A DNA stretch of 64,000 nucleotides. Origin: Madurella fahalii. Lineage: Eukaryota; Ascomycota; Sordariomycetes; Sordariales. Positions within the stretch are counted from its first letter, which is position 1, and each line of letters begins with the position of its first letter. The notes beneath the pieces are model-generated. The model had not been told where the DNA came from and searched no databases. It saw nothing but the letters and a program-made list of their open reading frames with translations. The stretch spans positions 1,054,001-1,118,000 of the forward strand of contig CM056880.1 of assembly GCA_029876055.1 (NCBI GenBank), read 5' to 3'. Positions 32,896 through 43,516 of this stretch are shown piece by piece. Both the position numbers and the translations under genes were made by a program.

Positions 32896-33176
32896 CTCCT
32901 TAGACAGGACAATCAATTCATCACTCCTTTCCACACCTGTTATATGCTTAATTGACGAGCTTTCTTTGCATGCCAAGCAATCTCCTCTGACCAGAGGGAG
33001 CTTTATCTGCACCTGTTGTTTTGACTTCGTTTAGGCTGCAGGGACCCAATTTGTGGTGGTGTCGCCTGGCCTGTCGTGTCTATCTTGTCTATCTGTCATT
33101 TGGCCACCTTTGCCACCTCCTTTGTTTTAATGGGTATGTGAGTGTAGATGTGCGTTTCTACACCACTTCAATACTT
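32896..33176. repeat. Diverged dispersed repeat, copy B
   Basis: The first part (32896-32994) matches copy A in direct orientation and the second (33029-33176) in inverted orientation, so one half is flipped between the copies. The second part has a weakly conserved frame in both copies (F-G-H-L-C, then Y-V..V-V-R/C-F-Y/C-T), suggesting derivation from a once-coding or transcribed element. Confidence 0.65.
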
Positions 33177-34530
33177 AGGGCAGGGTCTACGCTTCTGGCG
33201 TGATGGCGTACTACCTGACTCTGCTCAGCCCTAGATTTACCACGTCATCTTCAAAGTCCATTCGTCAACGTTGTCATAGTCGTGAATGAAAGAGGAAGTT
33301 CTGGCGCACTAGCAATTCAAGTACCGACCGATACTAAGATCGATAATCGTTGGATGGGACTCGGGTGGATTAGCCACGGTGTGAGTTCTGGGTATGGTCA
33401 CACGTATGAGCCAGCTGAGCCCGTCATGTGTTGTGAACTCGGGTTCGGTACTGGAATATCGCTCTCGGAGTAGATAAGCAGTCACGGTGGTGTGGTGTAT
33501 GGAAGCGGACGAGTTCTATTTACACTATGTGATCGGCCCGGAAATGAACCCAAGAAATCTATTCGAGGTTTCCGAAATCCAGCAAGACGCGGGATGGAAG
33601 CCGCCGCAGTTTGCTAAACAATACTCCAACGTGTTACTTTGTTAACAGTTATCAGTGAGGCATCGCTGTTAGTTCGTTTCGACGAGGTAGCAGCCGCCTC
33701 CCCGGGTCGTATAGCCTAGCACAGTGTTCGATTTCAGTGCATAGTTACACTTCTCTCGTCTACCTTCCGCCCGCCGCCCGAAGCGCCGGCGAGCCGCGAA
33801 GAGGGAGACACTGTTATGAGCTGTTCTACGACTTTTATCCCAACTCCTGATGGAACGGTACACCATTGGGAACCTACAGCCGTTCGTTGCGGCATATACT
33901 CAGCAGCGAATGGCTTGGCGACCGGACACGACGCTCAAGGTCAAGGCCAGCGCCAACAGTACAAACGGTGCGAGCACTCTCGTATTGAAGAAGCTGCATC
34001 TTGAGAAGCTGGGTTGATTCGAGCAGGAGGGGCGGCTTCCCCTGCCTGGGGAATCGCCCGGGGACATGGTATTACATCTAAGGTACGCCTGAGAAAATAA
34101 GCCAGCTTCGAGCCTGATTACCAATGTTGACTGGACAGGGAGCAAGTGATGAACGGCTAACCGTCCCCGGCAACGCTCACCCACGTTAATTGTATACTAT
34201 GGTTGTTGGGTCGTACGCGCCGGCGAAAGGCGCGTTGTCCGCCGTCTACCAAGCCGCTTGTAGTTGGTAGGGGGTGCGGCTACTACGGCAAAGCTCTCCA
34301 AAGTGCCTGATACGGAGGCTACAGAGAAACTGTGCAACTCGTACAAAACGTCACATTGCAGGGAGCTGAGGATCGAAAGTTGGAAGCCAGGAAGCGTGGT
34401 TTCTGGGTGGGTTGAAGAGAGTCTCGAGGGCGAAAATAAACAGAGATGAAGAGCTGAGAGGAAATTCCAGAATGCAAACTCATCTACGCATCGTTCCTTG
34501 GCATACCTACAGCTCTCCCTAGACGACACG
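33177..34530. other. Intergenic, no gene supported
   Basis: Short frames only; those on the minus strand around 33900-34660 lack domain features and partly overlap the next gene out of frame. Confidence 0.45.
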
Positions 34531-35442
34531 CTATCCCCGCGGCGGCCTCCACTTGGTGCATCCCTCAGCCCATTCTCCGCGGCGCCACTCAACGAATGTC
34601 TGGGCGAAGCAGCTGAGGTCCGCACTGGAATCCGACTGGATACCCCACGCTTGCCCGGCACAGTCCTCGTGCGGCTCGCTCATGGACTCGCCATGTGCGT
34701 TGATCTCATCGCAGAATAGCATTAAGAAACCTTCGAGCGTGATCCGATGTTCCGGATCGCACCACACGGCGTCGCGTAAAACCGTCATGACGCGAGCACG
34801 GTTAGGATGGATACGCCAAAGTTTGTGTCGCCGCTCCGGCTCGACAAATCTTGACATCGCCCAGATATCGTCGGACGAGTCGGAAAACACTACCGACAGG
34901 CTCCGGAGCTCGGGGCAGTGTCTGATGATGCAGTCGGTTACGTGCTGCCCTCGGAAAGCTCTCGACGACGCTATGGCCAGGTGCCGGAGCTGCGACAGCC
35001 AGCGGCCATGGTTGGTCGTGTAGAAAGGGCTCCAGAGGTAGGGCAAAAGGTCTTGGTTCCAAAACACGGTGTCCAACTCGGACCGGAAAGGGCGGAATGG
35101 CACCTTGCAACGGGCTTCGCGGGAGGAGCGGAAACGCAGCCCGCTATGCTTCATCACGAAGTCGCGCGACTCATGGCACACGTGCATCAGCGCCGGGAAT
35201 CCCGTGTCTACCGTCATGGGCTCCGGGGTAGTGTTCCGGCCGTGCAATTCCAGGTTTTCTCCTCGAAGGATGAGAACTTCAGGCTCGTCGTCTGGAATAG
35301 CAAGATGCCATATCAGCTGCCGGAGTTCAAGGGGCAGGTTGCCGAACAGCGTGAAGGCCGACGCCGTGCTGGCTGATCGGATACCCCCTTTTGTACAGAG
35401 AGTTAAGGAACGGGATAGTAGAGCATCAGAGGCAGCAGCCAT
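34531..35442 (-). CDS. 2EXR-domain protein, 303 aa
   Basis: The start is taken at the ATG at 35442 (MAAASDALL...); the frame also contains an upstream ATG at 35496 with a less convincing leader. Residues about 30-125 form a 2EXR domain: F-T-L-F-G-N-L-P-L-E-L-R-Q-L-I-W-H-L-A-I-P, a beta part with E-P-E-V-L-I-L-R-G, and L-M-H-V-C-H-E-S-R-D-F-V, then F-R-P-F-R-S-E-L-D-T-V-F. These proteins are abundant in filamentous fungi and resemble F-box-like substrate modules; the function is unknown. The C-terminal half is soluble, Trp- and Arg-rich, without membrane helices. Confidence 0.75.
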   Translation of the reverse strand: MAAASDALLSRSLTLCTKGGIRSASTASAFTLFGNLPLELRQLIWHLAIPDDEPEVLILRGENLELHGRNTTPEPMTVDTGFPALMHVCHESRDFVMKHSGLRFRSSREARCKVPFRPFRSELDTVFWNQDLLPYLWSPFYTTNHGRWLSQLRHLAIASSRAFRGQHVTDCIIRHCPELRSLSVVFSDSSDDIWAMSRFVEPERRHKLWRIHPNRARVMTVLRDAVWCDPEHRITLEGFLMLFCDEINAHGESMSEPHEDCAGQAWGIQSDSSADLSCFAQTFVEWRRGEWAEGCTKWRPPRG

Positions 35443-37266
35443 GGCCGTACGTATATAAAGACCGCTTGGAACACAACTGTTTTCGCGGCAAACCAATTCT
35501 TCGTTACTTTTAGTGGGGTGGACCAGTCTCGGTCTGGCGACCGATCACGTGAGACTACTGACGGCATCTGGGTAAGAAGGGCTTTATAGAGCTTAACAGA
35601 CCGTTTCATTGGTCCGGACGCAGCTAAGAGTCTCTCCTTATCCTCACAGGCGATGGTAAGACCAGGTGCGTTTTACCATCATGTCACTGGTGGAGTGGTT
35701 TCGCCAGCCTCTGCAAATTCCATTATGTATCGCAGGAGGACGCTATGGTTGACCGCAGCGGGATAGAACCTCTGATAGCTTCCACGCTTTCCGCCCTCCT
35801 CGGTATCATGTTCTCCATCAGGTTACATCCATTCTTACGTACTATCGGAGACACTTTTTATGCAATGTGCGGCTACTACATTACCGAAAGAGATCTAATG
35901 CCCGACAAGGAGACGGTGAAGTGAAAGGGCCGAGTTGAAGCTCCATCTTCACCGACTCTAGCCAGGGCTCGAACTTGGCCACCTAGCTTCCCTGGACCGA
36001 AGCTCTCCAGAGCCCACTAGACACGCTCCTTGAGGAGAGAATTTATCCAGAATCCCCATCGCAAAGGTGAATCACACTGGAGAACGGAATCCACAGCATC
36101 ACGACTCGCGAGTTACTATTTCGCATTATCCTCGGTTTTAATGGGAAATAACGGGGATGCAATGATCGATATAGGTACTAAAGGAACTTGGTGGGTATCT
36201 GTCTAGCTTTGGTCGACGAAGGGTTCGTCCTGTTTGGCTTTGCTCGCCTCATTTCGTCGTGCATTAAGCGGACTGATCTACACCATCTCTAGCGACAGTG
36301 TGTAACTACGTGGCCTCATCTTTATATCCAGATCAGAAGCGCGACGAACCTCCCCTTTTTCCCGACTAGTATATACTCTAGAGAGGCAAGACACTACTGT
36401 TGAACGGAGCCCGAGTATACAAGGTTGTTTACCTGCCCCATTTGTCTCTTGAGCCTAGCAATACTTGAACGTGATATCAAGGCAACGGCCGCGGTTGCAA
36501 ACAGAGCTGCACAGACCCTTATACCCATTGCCAAGGCAAGCACTGGGCATCCGTTGCGGCCGTGGGAGCGCGGTGGAGTGACGGGCGTTTCGTCAGGGAT
36601 GCACATGCACGCGCGGGAAGGGCAGCACCCGAAGCTGCAGCCGAAGCTGCAGAGAACTCTGTAGTAGACTAACTGCCTATCGGTCTCGGTCAATCGGGCC
36701 AACTTCACTCTTCTCTCGCCCGCATCTGTGGACGACGTCCTGGAATATCAGTTCGGCAGCAAATCGATAGACTACCGCTTCTGCAACAAAGTGCGGCATC
36801 CACTGCTTCGGCTACGGGAGCTACATGAGGGAGGAAAAAACGGTCAACACTTTTAGTATTAACGCCCGTCGCTCTTGACCAAGCCAGGTCGACTCTTGCA
36901 CGTTCAAGTGTCTTACTGGGACGGTAAGGACGGGAACTGGGCCGCTGGGCCTAGCGACAAGCTGCCTGTAGGTAGCTGCTACTAGCGAAGTGACCTGTCA
37001 ACGTGAGGTAATAGATGAGATGAACTGGACTTCACAATAATACCTATGTTTCTAGCCCTTGTAGTCTGTGCTGTAGGCGATATAGCATGGGGTTAGCGAT
37101 CGACGGCTGTGAAACGGGGCAAGTTGCTTCTTATATGTAGCTCTTCTTTGGTCCGATCAACACCCGCGGCAGTTCCCAAGTGCCCTTCTTCGCCGAGATA
37201 GCTTGAGGAGAAACGACAGCCTTGATGTACAAAACCAACCCCGCAACATCCATTCCGGGCCAACTG
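35443..37266. other. Gene-poor interval with one weak short frame
   Basis: No firm gene. A 59-codon frame at 35745-35924 (+) encodes a hydrophobic centre (SALLGIMF) followed by a charged tail. It could be a micro-gene, an exon or chance. A minus-strand frame at 36394-36708 has many Cys but no other support. Confidence 0.3.
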
Positions 37267-40200
37267 CTAGCATCTCGGGACCCGCTGGTCGTCTGTGCTA
37301 ATATGCACCGTCTCTTCTGGAACGAGTCTCGATGGACGACACGTTCTCAAGCCGTTAGGCGTACGGACAACCTGTTTCCCTCTCATGTCCTGCCGTATCT
37401 GCTGAAGGCGGATGAAGTAGTCCCGGGAGGATTCCGAGGGCTGCCTCTCATGGAGGCCAGCGATGACGAGTTCTGTCTTGGCGATGCCAGCCCTGCTTCC
37501 ATGAGTCGACATTTCCGGGTTATGTGGGTGTTGCGTGATCTTTGGCTGCTCAGTGAAACGGCCAACGAGCAGCCAGTTGGTGATTTTTGCCGACCCGCGG
37601 GCCGCCGCCAGACACGACATGAGCCGGCCCCGTGTCTCGGGGCGTTTGCTGATGTAAGAGAGCGATGCCTCTTTTTGGACGAGGAGTCTGACAGACTCGA
37701 GTTGGTGGGTAGCACACGCTACCATTAGAGCCGTCCCATCAGGGCTGCCTTCGTAGTCGAGCAATGCACCAAGTTCAACCAAGTTCTCTATCCCCATAGT
37801 GTCTCCGTAGCCCGACATCGCGCATAGAGGACTCCAAAACCGACTCTGGGATTGCATGTTTGCGATTTGTTGAAGGGCCGCTCGGCCGAACCTTCTCCGG
37901 TAGAACCTGAACTGGGTAGTGATCCAAGAGGGGCAAGGCGTCTCTATGTGCCACCATGGAAATGACGGCACCAGCTCCATTCGGATGTCGCTATTGAGGA
38001 TCCAGGCAGCGCACAGAGCTCTGGACATCACGCCATGAATTGCTGAAACTCCTCGCTGATTCTGGCGATAAACAGACACACCGCTGCAGGTAAGGTCTGC
38101 AAAGGTTTTTAGCGTTTCCGTCCTTGCCGAGTGATGCAGGGCGGACCAGCCGTCCATATCGACCGCTGTGTGGTTGGCACCCGCTTCCACAAGGTATCTG
38201 ACAAGTTCCCAGTTGTTATTAGACGACGCAAGCAGGATTGGCGTGGCCAAATACCCCGGCTTATCATCCCCGGTCCAGCGGCGGTTGATATCCGCTCCGC
38301 GGCCGACCAAAACTTTGACAATCTCAAGTTGATGTGGCACTTTCGACCGGACAGCCAGACAGAGTGCGTGATTCACGTCGCCAAAAATTTCGTCAAGGCG
38401 GCTGGCAGTGGCGTGGTTTAATAATAGTTCCACGACTTCGATGTGGCCGGCCTTAACTGCAACCGCTAGGGGATTTAGCTCCGTTACCGGCCTTTCTAGG
38501 GATGGGCCCTCACCGCTATGAACCCACGTTAGCCAATAATAGAGGGATGGAGAGCCCCAAGTGTTTTGAGGGTGCTTTCGGATGCCTACCTTGAGTTGGT
38601 TGCCAACCTCTTCCTGCTGTCAAGGAGGAGACTAAGGGCCGTGGCGTTGCCAGAGGACGCTGCAGCCAACACGAGGTTCTCCTGAAATATGTCCCCTCCA
38701 TCACTCAAGAACTTATCGATGAGCATTGGGGTCAATTCAGTATCTGTTACAGCCTGTCGGCCGAGCCAGATCTCCAGTGGCGTTTTAGGGCCTCCGTGCG
38801 TATGGTGACTGCAGGATACCTTAGTGGTCGACACGCCGTTCTCCAGTAGCCACTTGGCAACGTTGAGTCTGCCGTATTGGATGGCCCGAATCAGAGGCGA
38901 GCAACCACCGCACTCAAGGTCAATATCTAGATCACATCCCCCCGCGTGTAGCAGTTGGCATAACTCGAGGTTGCCTGACTGGACGGCGATCCCCAACGTG
39001 TGAGCAAGCCCAGACTGAGGCTGCGGCAAATACCCCCCCCGGAAACGACCAGATGCATCGTTTGTCTGTTCGAGAGCCAGAATAATGGCTTTGTCGTTCC
39101 ACTCGTACGCTAGGACAAGGGGTGTTTTGCCATCAAAGCTTGGCCGAGTGGGACTTGCGCCATGACGCAAAAGTGCCTGGACACTTCCCAAGTTTCGAGT
39201 AACGACTGCATGATGCAGCGCTGTCCAGCCGCTGGCGGTTTGAGACTCGATGCTGGCTCCATTGTAGCACAAGTAGTCAACTAGATGCATATGCCCGAAC
39301 ATCGCCGCCATGTGTAAGGGAGTTTGCCCCTCCGAGTCCCGACAGTCCATATCCAGCAGCAGCTTGCGGTCTAAGTAGAAGCTCAACAACTCCAGATTGC
39401 CGTTCCAAGCGCAGAGGTGTAGTGCATTAATACCCATATGGTACCTCCCTGTGGGCCGCGAGGACAAGTGCAGGTCTGGGACCAGTTTATGCTCCACGGG
39501 AACGAGTCTTCGGCGAGCGCGAGCTCTTTGACGAACTCAGTCAAGCCGCTGACTGCGACAGCAAGCGCTGCGTCTATTCCAAACACATCCCTCTTGGTAG
39601 GATCTGCACCGTTGCGCAATAGGGCCCGGGCGCTGTTGAAACTTTGTACCCAGACGTGATGGACCAACGCTGGCCGAGAAAAATGGGCTTGTCCTAACTG
39701 CAGATCGGGGTCTGCGCCCCGGCGAATAAGCTCCTCCACTTTCCAGGCGCAGTTCCCCAACGCGGCGTCGTGGATAAGGCTTGTTTTTCCGTCTGTGATC
39801 AAATTGTTGAGTTGACCAGACCCAGCGTGGTCCAACAGCATCTGGAAAAGATTCTGCTTAACGTCATCTCCCTGAGCCTGATCGGGATACTGGCATATGA
39901 GTACCAACGGAGGTAGGCCTTCGTGCCCCTCGTACAAGTTCATTCCTCTGCTCAGCATTGAACGGAGGAGCTGGGTGCTGTTGGAAACGAACGCAATTTT
40001 CAGCAATTGGGCGGCTGTCGAAGAGCCTTGAAAAACTGGCCAGCATGTAGTGTTCTTGACCGTCTGTGTCAGTGATTCTACTGACCATGGCCAAAGGCTA
40101 CCATTGTCCTTCCATTGCCAGACAAGCAGGTGACCCAGCATCGGAGTAAGTCCGCACTTTCCGGTGACAGTTTCATAGGCCTCTAGATAGCCTTGATCAA

Positions 40201-41655
40201 TCAAGCAGCGGATAGCCGACGATAGCTGTCTGTCTTGAATTTCTAGGCCAGGGCGGGCGCCTTGGATCCACGACCTCCACTCCGGGGGAAGTGTCACAGT
40301 GACGTAGGTCCACGTAGCTGCCTTTACCACCCGATCGTCGTCGGTATTCGAGTCAAATGCGGTTAATTCACGCATGACCTCCTCCTCAACATCCAGTTTG
40401 CCAGGAAGAGCATAGGTTAGGCGTTTGTAGAGATAAGTTGCGCACGGCAATCTTCCTCCCACGCTGGTTCCACAGCTGCGCGGATATAAGGCTTTGAGGA
40501 GCCTGACACAGATCAAAGTCGTTTTGGCGCTGAGTTCGTGCAGCGGGCTGAGCTTCCTGTCTTCGTTCAAGCCGACGCAGGCCCCCGAGGCCAAAAGGCG
40601 CCGAACCAACCCCGTGTCTTCCGAGGTCGACAGCTCGGCCACAAAGTCAGCAAGTTCCAGATCACTCTCGCCGTCGCCCCATCCATGTATCTTTTGCCAA
40701 TGTCGCAGAAGAATAGTGGCAGAGGTTTCCTCGCCCATTCGAAGGGCTTCCGTTAGCGGGGTGCACCCTAGAGTCGTGGTCGCCTGCATAGCTGCGTCGA
40801 TGGCGGCCGCGTCGCCGGCACTCAGAATCGCTTTCAGTTGTCCGGGCCGATCAATGTTGGCATGCAGGACGTTGCCCCCCTGAAATTGTTCTTTTGTCGT
40901 GACATCCAGTCCAGCCTGTATGAACGCGCGGGCAAGCTCGTTCAATAACTCCTGTCCAGATTCACCCTGAATCATACATTGAGTCTCCCAGTCCCAGACG
41001 TGAAGTGGCGTTTTTCCATATTTGTTGACAGCCGACGGCGAGAAGCCGGCTGCGAGCAGCCGGATTGCCGCTTGGACATGATCTTTTGACAGAGGTAGGA
41101 TATCGGAGTTATCGTAGCGGACATTGGTTATCACATGTAACAACGAACCCCCGTTTCTGGTACGGACCCTCGCGTGGTCAAGCCGTGGGTCGCGTTGAAG
41201 GAAGTCCAAGGCCTTCATATCGGAGGATCTGATGATGCCAATGGCCCACGCAAGCAGTGCATCGTCGGCGAGCCATATTCTGTGTCGAGAACAGATGTGT
41301 GTTCGTTGAGGCTCGGGTCCAACCTCACTGCAATTTTCCAGACCATACGAGCCACAGGCAAGACGCCCGGCAGTCTCTCGCTCAAACTGTTCAGCGACAT
41401 GATAAATGTCCGGAGGGTCCGGTCGACTTTGTCGGGACTCTCGAGTTTGCCCTTGTGGTAAGCCAGCGTCGTCAGCCAATCCTCGAACAGCTCGAGTTCG
41501 TCGTCAGTGGGTAAGACGCCACGCTCTAGAAGCGAGGCGACTGCCCAGAAGTCTAATGAAAGACATCCATTGGGGGCTGCCAACATCACCAAAGAATTGC
41601 CATCCCCAGGTAGTGACAACAAATGGGTATCTGGGGCGGTTGGAGGAAGGAGGTA

Positions 41656-41699
41656 ACATATTTTATAAGCGAGCGACGCATATAAGCGAGCGACGCACT
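41656..41699 (+). repeat. Left terminal inverted repeat
   Basis: 44 bp pairing with 43473-43516. It contains two tandem copies of the unit ATAAGCGAGCGACGCA, probable transposase binding sites. Confidence 0.9.
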
Positions 41700-41753
41700 T
41701 TTCAACGCGACGCGCTACCCATGCTTATTTACCACATTCCACCACCAAAAACC

Positions 41754-43427
41754 ATGGCCAGCAATTCAAAAGAAGCCAGGCTTCTCTTAGCTATCAAAGC
41801 TATCCAGAAAGATCAAAAACTTAGTAAACGAAAGGCGGCTGAGATATATAATGTTTCGGAAGCAACACTCCGGCAACGGCTCAACGGCCGACCTGCACGC
41901 CACGATACACCAGCCAACTCATAAAAACTTACGGATCTAGAAGAGAGTACGATTGTTCAGTATATAAGTGAGCTCTGTATACGTGCATTTCCTCCTCGGC
42001 TTCGTTTTGTAGAAGATATGGCCAACCGACTACTACGCGAACGCGACGCGCCCCCTGTCGGTAAACTCTGGGCTCACAACTTCGTTAAACGCCAACCAGA
42101 GCTTCGGACGCGTTTTTCGCGTAGATACGACTACCAGAGGGCTAAATGCGAAGATCCAAAGGTTATTCGCGAGTGGTTTGCACTCGTATATAACACTAAA
42201 GCCAAGTATAGAATCCTCGACGAAGATACGTATAACTTTGACGAGACCGGGTTTATGATGGGTATGATTACTACTGGTATAGTTGTTACTACCTCTGATG
42301 ACTATAGGAAAGCTAAAAAAGTCCAGCCTGGTAATCGTGAATGGGCTACGGTTATCCAGGGGGTAAATGCTCAAGGCTGGGCTATCCCGCCATTTATCCT
42401 TTTAAAGGGGAAATATTACCAGGAGAGCTGGTATCGAGATTATAGTCTTCCGGCTACCTGGTATATTGGAATAACCGAAAACGGCTGGACTACCAATGAG
42501 AAAGGCGTGGATTTCATCCGGCACTTCGATCTTCATACAGCATCTCGTACAAAAGGGAAATACCGGCTCTTAATCCTCGACGGCCACGAAAGTCACCACT
42601 CTGACCTATTCGAGACTTACTGCCAGGAGCACAACATCATTACACTCTGTATGCCTCCACATTCCTCGCATCTAGTCCAGCCACTAGATATTGGTTGTTT
42701 TGGGCCGTTAAAGAAGGCCTACGGCAATCAAATCGAGGAACTTATACGCATGTATATCACGCACATCACCAAATTGGAATTCCTTTGCGCATTCAGAGAG
42801 GCATTTTTTACCGCTTTTATCGACAAGAATATCCAGGGAGCCTTTACCGGAGCCGGCCTTGTACCATATAATCCAGAAAGGGTACTTTCCAAGATGAATA
42901 TACGGCTTCAAACTCCAACTCCGCCAACCTTACGGCCAGGTACGGCACTACCTTGGCTATCTCAGACGCCACAAAACGCCAGAGAGGCCACCTCACAGAA
43001 GGACCTTATCAAAGGCCGCATATCTAATCACCAAGGCAGTTCTCCGACCTCTATACTGGCTGCTGTAGACCAGTTAGCTAAAGGTGCGGTAACTGTGATG
43101 CACGAAGTGGCCCTTTTGCGTACGGAGGTCTCGGCACTACGAAAGGCCAATGAGGAGCTAAGTAAGCGACGAAGGGCCAAAAAAACACGTATACGGCTTG
43201 GAGGGTCTCTTACCGTACAAGAGGCACAGGATCTACTAGCCCAGAAGGCTGTAGATAGGCCAGAAAGCCAAGAGACACAGCCAAATAATAGTGGTGAAGG
43301 GGGGTCTCGTACCAAGATTCGGTGTTGTGGTCTGTGCGGCAAGCCTGGCCATAATGCACGTACCTGTCAAGAGGCTGGAGAATCATCTGATTCATCTATT
43401 TCTGGTTCAGTTATTGTTATTTCCTAA
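41754..43427 (+). pseudogene. pogo/Fot1-type transposase with one in-frame stop
   Basis: From the ATG at 41754 the frame is open to a TAA at 43425-43427 except for a single TAA at 41922-41924 (557 residues otherwise). The N-terminus holds a psq-like helix-turn-helix (K-R-K-A-A-E-I-Y-N-V-S-E-A-T-L-R). A CenpB-type DNA-binding domain spans the stop and the following part (V-G-K-L-W-A-H-N-F-V-K-R). The DDE catalytic core has its three acids in F-D-E-T-G-F, L-I-L-D-G-H-E-S-H and Q-P-L-D-I-G-C-F. The C-terminus has a CCHC zinc knuckle (C-G-L-C-G-K-P-G-H-N-A-R-T-C). The stop could come from CAA or CGA by C-to-T change. Without suppression the element cannot make full transposase, though a copy elsewhere may be active. 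Confidence 0.9.
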
Positions 43428-43472
43428 TGTTGTGGTAGAATAATTGTAGATAATTGTAGTAGGGTGGGGGGG

Positions 43473-43516
43473 AGTGCGTCGCTCGCTTATATGCGTCGCT
43501 CGCTCATAAAATACGT
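43473..43516 (-). repeat. Right terminal inverted repeat
   Basis: Reverse complement of the left repeat, with the same doubled inner unit; followed by TA at 43517-43518. Confidence 0.9.

Larger units (their letters stand above)
41656..43516 (+). mobile_element. pogo/Fot1-type DNA transposon, 1861 bp, inserted in the NLR gene
   Basis: Bounded by 44-bp terminal inverted repeats with two mismatches and by a TA duplication (41654-41655 and 43517-43518), the target preference of the Tc1/mariner-pogo superfamily. The length matches Fot1-class elements (about 1.9 kb). It carries one transposase gene on the plus strand, opposite to the host gene. Element plus one TA copy is 1863 bp, a multiple of three. 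The two TIR mismatches are both A/G transitions. Confidence 0.93.
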
